DNA of 64,000 nt from Gammaproteobacteria bacterium UBA2679. Its GTDB lineage: Bacteria; Pseudomonadota; Gammaproteobacteria; Pseudomonadales; Oleiphilaceae. A program made the translations under genes and the position numbers. Each line of letters begins with the position of its first letter. The stretch's first letter is position 1. The DNA lies in the NCBI GenBank assembly GCA_002354735.1, contig DEMD01000003.1:186001-250000 (forward strand), in the 5' to 3' direction. Shown piece after piece: positions 8,493 through 15,749 of the stretch. Under the pieces are notes generated by a model. It was not told where the DNA came from. It saw only the letters and a program-made list of their open reading frames with translations, and did not search any database.

Positions 8493-9607
8493 GCGCCAGC
8501 CAGAACGGGCCACGCTTCGATCTTGAATGCGTGGGCCTCAGCAAGGCTTTCGGCGAGTTCCGGGCCGTCGATTCGGTCTCCTTCAGCATCCCGCACGGAT
8601 CTTTCTTTTCGATCCTCGGGCCGTCAGGTTGCGGCAAGACCACCCTGCTGCGGATGCTGGCGGGTTTTCAGAAGCCTGACGCTGGAGACATCCTGATCCA
8701 GCAAGACTCCGTGCTCGCCACACCACCCAACAAGCGGCCGGTCAACATGGTGTTTCAGCACCTCGCGCTGTTCCCGACGATGACTGTGGCTGGCAACATT
8801 GCCTATGGCCTCAAGCGCCGAGGTGTGGCGAAAGCTGAGCGTGAACGGAAAATTGCGGAGGCTCTCTCGCGCATCGGTTTGCCCGATGCGGCCGACAAGC
8901 GAATCGACCAGCTCTCCGGTGGGCAAAAGCAACGTATTGCGATCGCCCGTTGCCTGGTGCTCGAGCCGGCCGTCCTGTTGCTCGACGAGCCGCTGGGTGC
9001 GCTCGATCTCAAACTGCGTGAGCAGATGAAAATCGAACTAAAACAGCTTCAGCACGCCTTCAACACCACCTTCGTGTATATCACCCATGACCAATCTGAA
9101 GCGCTGGCGATGTCGGATCAGGTGGCTGTCATGAATCACGGTCGCTTCGAGCAGGTCGGTACGCCGCAGGCACTGTACTACGAACCAGCGACTGCCTTTG
9201 TCGCCGGCTTCGTCGGCGAGAGCAATCGCTGCCTTGGCACAGTGAAGCGTATCAGCGAAACAGTAGTTGAACTGCAGACCGAATATGGCCCACAGCTGAG
9301 AGCGACTGCGCCTGCCTCAGTACGTCGCACGCTGACAGCAGGCGAGCCAGCCGCTGTTTATATCCGGCCCGAAGCCATCAGTATCGGACAGCCACCTGAG
9401 GGCAGTGGGGCTTTCAATCGTGTCGAAGGTCATGTTGATACCATCCTGTTCGACGGTGCCCGTAGTCACTTCACGGTCGAGGTGAACGCGGCGCTCAAGC
9501 TACAGGTGCAGCTACCGCAAAGCGGGCCTTACGCGCAGCTCGCCAGGGGCGACGCCATCACCTTGTACTGGGACGAGGCGCGAGCACTTTGCTTTCCGGC
9601 CACGTGA
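8489..9607 (+). CDS. ABC transporter ATPase, PotA-like
   Basis: Cytoplasmic ATPase of the same importer. Visible motifs are Walker A GPSGCGKTT, the signature LSGGQKQR, Walker B VLLLDEPLGALD and the switch His in YITHDQSEA. The last 120 residues form a TOBE-type regulatory domain (VYIRPEAISIG), as in PotA. Translation starts at TTG 8489, overlapping the stop of the binding-protein gene by 4 bp, which suggests coupled translation. Confidence 0.9.
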   Translation: MSASQNGPRFDLECVGLSKAFGEFRAVDSVSFSIPHGSFFSILGPSGCGKTTLLRMLAGFQKPDAGDILIQQDSVLATPPNKRPVNMVFQHLALFPTMTVAGNIAYGLKRRGVAKAERERKIAEALSRIGLPDAADKRIDQLSGGQKQRIAIARCLVLEPAVLLLDEPLGALDLKLREQMKIELKQLQHAFNTTFVYITHDQSEALAMSDQVAVMNHGRFEQVGTPQALYYEPATAFVAGFVGESNRCLGTVKRISETVVELQTEYGPQLRATAPASVRRTLTAGEPAAVYIRPEAISIGQPPEGSGAFNRVEGHVDTILFDGARSHFTVEVNAALKLQVQLPQSGPYAQLARGDAITLYWDEARALCFPAT

Positions 9608-10482
9608 ACCGCGGCAACGGTGTGGCGGGGTCCGCTGGTCGGCTCAGCCTCTGGCTGCTGCTTGCGCCGATTCTACTCTGGCTCCTGCTGCTGATCATCC
9701 TGCCGCACCTGGACCTGCTGGCCATCTCGCTACGCGAACGCGTCGCGGCTCGCGAGTATGCATTCAGCCTGGACAACTACACCGCCTTCTTCACGGAGCC
9801 ACTGTACTGGAACACCTTCGTGCGAACGGCGGTCATGTCGATCCTTGCGACTGCACTTACTCTGATTATCGGCTTCCCCATCGCCTACTACATCGCCAAG
9901 ATGCTGAGAGGCCGAAGCCGATCGCTGCTGTTCATCCTCTGCCTGATTCCGTTCTGGGTGAGTGAGCTGGTCAGGACCTATGGCTGGATGATTCTGCTGA
10001 GGGAATCCGGACTGATCAGCGGCCTACTGCAGTGGCTGGGACTGGCGGATCAGCCAGTAGAAATGTTGTATAACGACATCGCCATCATGATTGGTCTGAT
10101 CTATACCTCGATGTTGTTCATGGTCGTGCCGCTGGTCAGCACGCTGGACAGTCTCGACGACAGCCTCATCGAGGCAGCCTATGATCTTGGTGGCAACAGC
10201 TGGCATGTTCTCCGAGCCGTGGTTATCCCCCACGCCGCCCCAGGCATCGTCAGCGGTTGCATCATCGTGTTCATGCTAACCCTGGGCAACTACCTCACGC
10301 CAACACTCCTCGGCGGCAAGAGCAGCCTGTGGTTCACCGAGCAGATCTATACCCAGTTCATCACCCGCTTCAACTGGGAGCAGGGTTCGGCCTTCGGCAT
10401 ACTGCTGCTGTTGCTGTCGTCGCTGATTGTATGGTCGGGGCTCAAGATCACAAGGCAGTCCTTCACCAGGGTGATGTCATGA
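9604..10482 (+). CDS. ABC transporter permease, PotB-like
   Basis: Inner-membrane permease with about six helices and the conserved EAA-type loop EAAYDLGGNSWHVLRAVVIPHAAPGI. I prefer GTG 9604, which overlaps the ATPase stop in the common GTGA arrangement; a TTG at 9589 would add five residues. The N-terminal hydrophobic segment (LWLLLAPILLWLLLLIILPHLDLL) is typical of the first subunit of a polyamine-type permease pair. Confidence 0.88.
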   Translation: MNRGNGVAGSAGRLSLWLLLAPILLWLLLLIILPHLDLLAISLRERVAAREYAFSLDNYTAFFTEPLYWNTFVRTAVMSILATALTLIIGFPIAYYIAKMLRGRSRSLLFILCLIPFWVSELVRTYGWMILLRESGLISGLLQWLGLADQPVEMLYNDIAIMIGLIYTSMLFMVVPLVSTLDSLDDSLIEAAYDLGGNSWHVLRAVVIPHAAPGIVSGCIIVFMLTLGNYLTPTLLGGKSSLWFTEQIYTQFITRFNWEQGSAFGILLLLLSSLIVWSGLKITRQSFTRVMS

Positions 10483-11363
10483 TCGCATCTATCCCCAGCA
10501 GCCGCTATTTCCGACTGACCTATGGTGTTTACGTCGCACTGTTTTTCATGTTCCTGCTGGCACCACTGGTCGTGGTAGCGGTATTTTCCTTCAACGACTC
10601 AGGCTTTCCAGCTCTGCCCTGGAATGGTTTCACGCTCGACTGGTATCTCGCTGACGGCACCGCGAACAGCGAGGGCATATCGCGCAAGGGCATCTTCCAC
10701 GACGAAGCGCTGCTGGGCAGCATCTGGACCAGCGTAGTCGTGGCCTTGGCGACAACGATCCTGAGCATCGCTGTCGCCATCTGCAACGCCTTTCTCTTCG
10801 AGCGCCGTGAGTTTCCGGGCAAAAACCTGCTCTATATTCTGATGCTGACCCCACTGGTCGTGCCCGGCGTCATACTGGGCGTATCGATACTGGTGTTCAG
10901 CAGTAACACCGCGAACTGGATAGACGAAACCTTCGGTTATGAAGTAGAGGTGCTTCGCCCAGGACTCGCACTGGTGGTTGCGGGTCAGTTTGCGTTCATC
11001 AGTACAATGGCCACGCTGGTCATCTCTGCCAGACTCCGCAAATTCGACATAACGCTTGAAGATGCGGCAATGAATCTCGGTGCTTCTCGACTGGTCGCCG
11101 TGTTCACGGTAACGCTACCGTGGCTCATGCCCGCGGTCATCGGCTCTGCCATTGTGAGCTTCCTGATGTCCTTCGAAAACTTCAACACCACGCTCATGCT
11201 GGTCGGTTCGGACGCCCCACTGACAATCGCCATGTTCGATCGACTCAAAAGCGGCTCCACGCCAGTGTTGAATGCCGTCTCGGTGCTCTTGATGATTGGC
11301 TCTGCCGCTCTGGCACTGATCTCGGTTTTTGTACAGCGAGACAAAACAGCTCGTAGTGGCTAG
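10479..11363 (+). CDS. ABC transporter permease, PotC-like
   Basis: Second permease subunit, 294 residues. It starts at ATG 10479 inside an ATGA overlap with the previous gene. The EAA loop is EDAAMNLGASRLVAVFTVTLPWL, and the FEYFN-like segment SFENFNTTLM near the C-terminus is characteristic of PotC relatives. It closes the four-gene operon; no enzyme of polyamine catabolism follows. Confidence 0.88.
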   Translation: MIASIPSSRYFRLTYGVYVALFFMFLLAPLVVVAVFSFNDSGFPALPWNGFTLDWYLADGTANSEGISRKGIFHDEALLGSIWTSVVVALATTILSIAVAICNAFLFERREFPGKNLLYILMLTPLVVPGVILGVSILVFSSNTANWIDETFGYEVEVLRPGLALVVAGQFAFISTMATLVISARLRKFDITLEDAAMNLGASRLVAVFTVTLPWLMPAVIGSAIVSFLMSFENFNTTLMLVGSDAPLTIAMFDRLKSGSTPVLNAVSVLLMIGSAALALISVFVQRDKTARSG

Positions 11364-11433
11364 TCAGGCGCGCCCATAGACAAGTATGATCCGGCAAGGA
11401 AGTATGTTGTTTATGTCGCTAAGGATGACCGTG

Positions 11434-12153
11434 ATGTCCGGTACTGCCAATACTGTCAAAACATCCCCTCATTGGGGCTTCGAACTCAAACAGGCGACGT
11501 ATGACGAGGCCTGCCGCGTACTGGAAAATATTCGCAAGGCTGGTGCGCATGAGCCTGTCGATCAGCTTGCCAGGGAAGCCGGCCAGGCGGTCACGCTTCT
11601 GACCGAAGCCGGGTTTCAGGGTTACTACCATCGCCCTACTGAAATCGTGCCGCTACCGGCCATGGCGAAGAAGACTGCCGACACGGGTATTCGCGGCATT
11701 GAGAAAGCCATCGGCTTCGTGATCGGGCAGTTTTTCAAGAAGCGCACCGCTGACGAGCTCTCGCAGCTTGCAGATTATCTGGAGACGATGCTTCATCACA
11801 ATTACGAAGCAAAATCGCATCATCTTGTTTTTCCGATCAGCGATGATCTTCACGAACGGGCACTGACGCTGATCAGCAAGGTGCAGAACGACCCCCACCC
11901 GCGAGCGAGCCTTGACTTGATCGTGGCCACGCTGAGCGAGCTGGTCACTGAGAGCATCGATGCCTATTATCTGCAGCCGACTGCCATGGTGAGCATTGGC
12001 TCGATAACGCGCAAAACTGCGGACATGAGTGTGAAAGGTGTGGGTTCAGGCGTACGCGGACTCATCGACAAGCTCGTCAGACAGCTGACGGACGAGCAGC
12101 TCAAGGCGCTCTCCTATTATCTTGAGAGCATGATTCACGACCGCTCGCTCTGA
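11434..12153 (+). CDS. Unrecognised protein built of two related repeats
   Basis: I do not recognise this 239-residue protein. It is a tandem duplication: YYHRPTEIVPLPAMAKKTAD with its following helix ending ADYLETMLH reappears about 120 residues later as YYLQPTAMVSIGSITRKTAD ending SYYLESMIH. Each unit seems to be a helical segment, a YY-PT turn, and an amphipathic C-terminal helix. There is no signal peptide. ATG 11434 has AAGGA eight bases upstream; ATG 11404 also has an acceptable AGGA. It sits 18 bp before the patatin gene on the same strand, so the two are probably co-transcribed and functionally linked, perhaps through lipid. Confidence 0.75.
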   Translation: MSGTANTVKTSPHWGFELKQATYDEACRVLENIRKAGAHEPVDQLAREAGQAVTLLTEAGFQGYYHRPTEIVPLPAMAKKTADTGIRGIEKAIGFVIGQFFKKRTADELSQLADYLETMLHHNYEAKSHHLVFPISDDLHERALTLISKVQNDPHPRASLDLIVATLSELVTESIDAYYLQPTAMVSIGSITRKTADMSVKGVGSGVRGLIDKLVRQLTDEQLKALSYYLESMIHDRSL

Positions 12154-12171
12154 CGGCTGAGGCATCTGACT

Positions 12172-13242
12172 TTGAACCTGAGCATCATCGCCGGTCGACG
12201 CGCCCTGGACCACATTCGTCAGCATGGCCTGAGACAGGCCGATTTCAGAGCCGTGGTGGCTGCCTCGGGCGGGCCCAAGTGGTTCGTGCTCAAGAGCCTG
12301 GACCAGTATCTCTTCGGAGAATTTTTCAGACACCGAACCACCCCGCTCCATACACTTGGATCGTCCGCCGGCGCCTGGCAGATGGCCTGCTTTGCACAGG
12401 ATGACCCCGCCGCTGCAGTGCAACGTCTCGCGGATCTCTATTCGCGGGAAACTTACTCGGCCAAACCGAGTCCTCAGGAAATCAGTGGCAAGGCGCGCGT
12501 TCTGGTCAAGCACTTTCTCGGTCCGGAGGGCGCCCGGCAAATCGCCGAAAATGACCGCATTCAGACCCATATCATTACCAATCGTTGCAAAGGTCCTGCG
12601 GCCAGCGAGACCCGGTGGATGCAGCTAGGCGGACTTGTCACGGCGGGCGCGGCCAACATGCTGTCGCGCCGAAACCTTCGCTATTTTGTCGAACGTGTGA
12701 TCTTCCACAGCGGCCATCAGAGTTTTTTCGAATTCGACGATTTCGCCACCCACAATGTCAGGCTCACCGCGGACAACACCGAAGATGCATTGATGGCGAG
12801 CGGATCAATTCCGCTCATTCTCGAAGGCGTGAAGAACATTGAAGGTGCGCCTCCAGGAATCTATCGTGATGGTGGCATTCTGGACTATCACTTCGACCTG
12901 CCGTTCTTGCCTGCACACGACAGCGGCCTGGTGCTCTACCCTCACTTCAGCCAGCTGATCACGCCTGGCTGGTTCGACAAGTCACTGCGCTATCGCCGCG
13001 CCGCCATGCACAACTACGATAACGTCGTGCTATTGGCACCCTCTCGTGCTTTCGTAGCCCGCTTGCCGTACGGCAAGATTCCTGATCGAAACGATTTTCT
13101 CGAAATGGACCCTGTCACGCGTCTGCATTACTGGCAAACCGTCATTAGTGAAAGCGAGCGCCTGTCGGAGGAACTCGCAGAGCTGGTCGAGCTTGGCCGG
13201 GGTCTGGATCGCGTCACGGCCTTTTCCAACAGCAGAACCTGA
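12172..13242 (+). CDS. Patatin-like phospholipase family protein
   Basis: Predicted cytoplasmic or membrane-associated acyl hydrolase. The patatin catalytic dyad is visible: Ser in the elbow GSSAG (about residue 64) and Asp in IYRDGGILDYHFD. An oxyanion-type glycine stretch AASGGPKW lies near residue 30-37. The start is TTG 12172, 18 bp after the stop of the two-repeat protein. There is no secretion signal, which argues against an exported toxin of the ExoU type. The lipid substrate is unknown. Confidence 0.85.
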   Translation: MNLSIIAGRRALDHIRQHGLRQADFRAVVAASGGPKWFVLKSLDQYLFGEFFRHRTTPLHTLGSSAGAWQMACFAQDDPAAAVQRLADLYSRETYSAKPSPQEISGKARVLVKHFLGPEGARQIAENDRIQTHIITNRCKGPAASETRWMQLGGLVTAGAANMLSRRNLRYFVERVIFHSGHQSFFEFDDFATHNVRLTADNTEDALMASGSIPLILEGVKNIEGAPPGIYRDGGILDYHFDLPFLPAHDSGLVLYPHFSQLITPGWFDKSLRYRRAAMHNYDNVVLLAPSRAFVARLPYGKIPDRNDFLEMDPVTRLHYWQTVISESERLSEELAELVELGRGLDRVTAFSNSRT

Positions 13243-13296
13243 ACCCTGACAAATTGTCCATGATACCGGTTGCGATTTCGCCAGACACACAATTAT

Positions 13297-13315
13297 AATG
13301 CGAATCGTTCGCGTT
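13297..13315 (+). promoter_or_regulatory. Fur box upstream of the exb-tonB operon
   Basis: AATGCGAATCGTTCGCGTT shows near-perfect 9-1-9 symmetry and fits the 7-1-7 Fur operator pattern (TGmnAAT-C-ATTnkCA) with few mismatches. It lies about 40-55 bp before the exbB start, in the only gap ahead of the operon. Repression by Fe-loaded Fur is inferred and agrees with the siderophore receptor and piuC downstream. Confidence 0.75.
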
Positions 13316-13352
13316 TGCGTTTGTCTTATCACCAGCACTTCAGGGACATGTC

Positions 13353-14015
13353 TTGAATCAGCTCATCACTTCGTTCGTCGAGGGCGGCCCGGTCGTCTGG
13401 ACCCTCTTCATCTTCTCCATCGTTGCGGTGACGATAGCAATCGCCAAGCTATGGCAGTACACCATCCAGCTCCGGCTGGCTGATACTGCGCCAGACCGCG
13501 CACTTGATCTTCTCGATGCCGGAGACAGATCGGCCGCCCTGCAGCTTGTTGCCGACCGAAAATCACTGCGGGCGCGCATCGTAAGGCAGGTCCTACAGGT
13601 ATTCGAGCAAGCCGGCCTGGCGCCGGATGAGGCACGGGAAGAGGCCATGCGTCAGGCACGTGTCGATGCTGCCGAGCTGACAAGCTACCTGCGTGTGCTG
13701 GAAGTCATTGCTACGCTCGCGCCCCTGCTGGGCCTGCTCGGTACGGTGATGGGCATGATAGAAGCCTTCAAGGCCATGGAGGTGGCAGGCGCCAACGTCG
13801 ATCCATCAGTACTGTCCGGCGGCATCTGGCAGGCCTTGCTGACCACTGCAATCGGTCTGGCCGTCGCCATTCCGGTATCACTGCTGCACAGCTGGTTTGA
13901 ACGACGGAGTGAGCTCGAGGCGGCCGCCATCGAAAATCAGCTACAGCGCATGTTTACTGCGGAAGCTCGCTCCCGTGGCCGGAGCAAGCCAGCTTTGACT
14001 GCTGCCGCTGCGTGA
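13353..14015 (+). CDS. exbB: ExbB-type proton-channel subunit (MotA/TolQ/ExbB family)
   Basis: Inner-membrane subunit that, with ExbD, uses the proton gradient to energise TonB. The 220-residue protein starts at TTG 13353 with AGGGA upstream. It has an N-terminal helix (VVWTLFIFSIVAVTIAIAKLW), a cytoplasmic helical stretch and the paired C-terminal helices with VLEVIATLAPLLGLLGTVMGMI and ALLTTAIGLAVAIPVSLLHSW, the canonical pore motifs. First gene of a seven-gene run in which neighbours overlap or nearly touch. Confidence 0.9.
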   Translation: MNQLITSFVEGGPVVWTLFIFSIVAVTIAIAKLWQYTIQLRLADTAPDRALDLLDAGDRSAALQLVADRKSLRARIVRQVLQVFEQAGLAPDEAREEAMRQARVDAAELTSYLRVLEVIATLAPLLGLLGTVMGMIEAFKAMEVAGANVDPSVLSGGIWQALLTTAIGLAVAIPVSLLHSWFERRSELEAAAIENQLQRMFTAEARSRGRSKPALTAAAA

Positions 14016-14410
14016 TGAGCAGCAGTCTTCTGCCGCTGCGGGCACGCAAGCGTATCAGCCTCACCGCTCTGATCGATGTGGTGTTCATACTGCTGATGTT
14101 CTTCATGCTCACCAGCACATTCTCAAAGTGGTCAGCAGTACCGCTCAAAGCCGCCACGACTGGTGGCGAGTCAGTCGCGAACGTCGAACCACAGATGTTG
14201 ATCATGCATGACGTCAATAGCTTCAGCATTCGCGGCAGCGAATCAAAGGCTCAGTTGCCGCTGAGCGAACTGGTATCGCAGCTCGACACCTCACGATCAC
14301 TGCTCCTCGTGCCGGTTAGCGGCATCGCAGTCGATGCGCTCGTGCGCACACTGGAGACTCTCAATGAAGCCGGTCATGAATCAGTTCAATTAGGGCAACT
14401 TGTGAAATGA
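14015..14410 (+). CDS. exbD: ExbD-type biopolymer transport protein (first copy)
   Basis: One transmembrane helix preceded by the ALIDVVFILLMFFMLTSTF motif, where the Asp is the proton-carrying residue; the rest is a short periplasmic domain. It begins with ATG 14015 in a TGATG overlap with exbB (GTG 14012 is in the same frame). About 131 residues. It is the more divergent of the two ExbD copies in its periplasmic part. Confidence 0.88.
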   Translation: MSSSLLPLRARKRISLTALIDVVFILLMFFMLTSTFSKWSAVPLKAATTGGESVANVEPQMLIMHDVNSFSIRGSESKAQLPLSELVSQLDTSRSLLLVPVSGIAVDALVRTLETLNEAGHESVQLGQLVK

Positions 14411-14856
14411 TGAAGCCACCTTCCCTACAGGTCGTTAGCCGTAGGCACAAATCGGCTGAAGACAATATGATCCCCCTCATCAACATCGTCTTCCTGCTGC
14501 TTATATTTTTCATGATTGCGGGCACTATCGCGCGCGTCCCCAGCGCTGATATCGAACTGCCTTCGACGAATCTTGCGCGCCAGCAGGCCGAACCTGAAAC
14601 CCTCAGTCTGTCGCTGACCGCCGACGAGCGCTTCTACCTGAACGGTGAAGAGCTCGACTTCGAGGCGCTGAGCCGACAGGTCGCGGAAATGGACGAGGAG
14701 GTGGCCGCCATCGTCTCCATCAGTGCCGACAGGCAACTGGAGGTGAAGAAACTCTACGCCGTCCTCAGTCTATTCAGTAAGGTTAAGGGTGCTGCAGTGA
14801 ACCTGCGAACGCTCAATGAAGCAGACCATTCACGGCCTGTAGCGGCGAATCTGTGA
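14407..14856 (+). CDS. exbD: ExbD-type biopolymer transport protein (second copy)
   Basis: Second ExbD-like protein, 149 residues, with the helix [21 protein letters not shown] carrying the conserved polar/acid region in the form of Asn and an Asp-Asn pair before it ([10 protein letters not shown]). The position usually occupied by the essential Asp reads Asn ([10 protein letters not shown] versus ALIDVVFILL in the first copy), so this copy may be structural rather than proton-conducting. Overlaps exbD1 by 4 bp and tonB by 4 bp. Confidence 0.85.
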   Translation: MMKPPSLQVVSRRHKSAEDNMIPLINIVFLLLIFFMIAGTIARVPSADIELPSTNLARQQAEPETLSLSLTADERFYLNGEELDFEALSRQVAEMDEEVAAIVSISADRQLEVKKLYAVLSLFSKVKGAAVNLRTLNEADHSRPVAANL

Positions 14857-15734
14857 AACCACGCTTACTGATTGCTTCAGGCCTCACTGCACTGCTGCTT
14901 CACGCCGCAGTCGCTATTGCCTACCTCAAGACCAGCGAGTACCGCCCAAGCGATAGCGGCGCGATTGCTGAAGGTGAACAGGGACTGGAGATCGGGCTGG
15001 GCATGCTAGGCACCTATGTCGACCTCTCGCCCGCGCCTGCTGAGCCAGAGCCCGAGCTAGAACCGGAACCAGCTCCGAAACCAGAGCCCAAGCCCGAGCC
15101 AGCTCCCAAACCTGAGCCGAAGCCAGAGCCCAAGCCAGAGCCGAAGCCAGCGCCCAAACCTGAGCCGGTGCCTGAGCCGGAGCCTGTGGTCCAGCCGGAG
15201 GCCGAGCTGAAACTGGAAAAGGCTGAAGCGCCAAGCCTGGTTGCGCCAGCTAAGCCTGCGCAGGAACCTGATCCTCAGCCTGAGCCGGAGTCGGAGCCGG
15301 AAACAGAAACAGAAACAGAAACAGAAACAGATGATCGCAAGCCCGAGACAAAACCTGCGCCGGCGACTACCGCGCGACGCGCGACCGGTAGCAGCAACGC
15401 TCGCAGCAACGGTGGTAAGGCTGGCGCCAACAAAGACTATTTCAGTGAACTCTTTGCCTGGTTGAACCGGCACAAGCAATATCCTCGAGCCGCAAAGCGC
15501 GAGAAGCAGCAGGGCACGGTAACCATAAAGTTCAGCATGCGACGCGATGGCACCGTGTTGCACCCGAGTATCAGTAACAGCTCAGGCTTTCCTCTGCTTG
15601 ATGCGGCGGCCCTGGATATGCTGCGTGAGGCGGCACCGCTGCCGCCATTACCGGACAGTATTGAGAAAGAAGAAATTTCCCTTGTCATTCCAATCGAATA
15701 TTCGCTGATTACCAACGCCCTGTTCAGGGACTAA
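14853..15734 (+). CDS. tonB: TonB energy-transducing protein
   Basis: Spans the periplasm to drive outer-membrane receptors. It has an N-terminal anchor ([21 protein letters not shown]), a very long Pro-Glu/Pro-Lys region (about residues 65-165, [14 protein letters not shown] repeats ending in five Glu-Thr pairs) and a canonical C-terminal domain ([20 protein letters not shown] ... [15 protein letters not shown]). Starts at GTG 14853, overlapping the second exbD by 4 bp. Linked to its own ExbBD and receptor, so it is probably dedicated to this iron-uptake system. Confidence 0.92.
   Translation: MKPRLLIASGLTALLLHAAVAIAYLKTSEYRPSDSGAIAEGEQGLEIGLGMLGTYVDLSPAPAEPEPELEPEPAPKPEPKPEPAPKPEPKPEPKPEPKPAPKPEPVPEPEPVVQPEAELKLEKAEAPSLVAPAKPAQEPDPQPEPESEPETETETETETDDRKPETKPAPATTARRATGSSNARSNGGKAGANKDYFSELFAWLNRHKQYPRAAKREKQQGTVTIKFSMRRDGTVLHPSISNSSGFPLLDAAALDMLREAAPLPPLPDSIEKEEISLVIPIEYSLITNALFRD
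15301..15330 (+). repeat. Hexanucleotide tandem repeat (AAACAG x5) inside tonB
   Basis: Five uninterrupted copies of AAACAG encode alternating Glu-Thr at the end of the Pro-rich spacer. Because the unit is six bases, gain or loss of copies changes spacer length by two residues without frameshift. Confidence 0.9.
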
Positions 15735-15749
15735 CACCAAGGACTAGTC

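Noticed and set aside
14926-15563. Long open frames opposite tonB (Arg/Leu-rich and Phe-rich products)
   Set aside because: They are the antisense shadow of the Pro-Glu/Pro-Lys repeat; composition mirrors the repeat and no start signal or family feature supports them.
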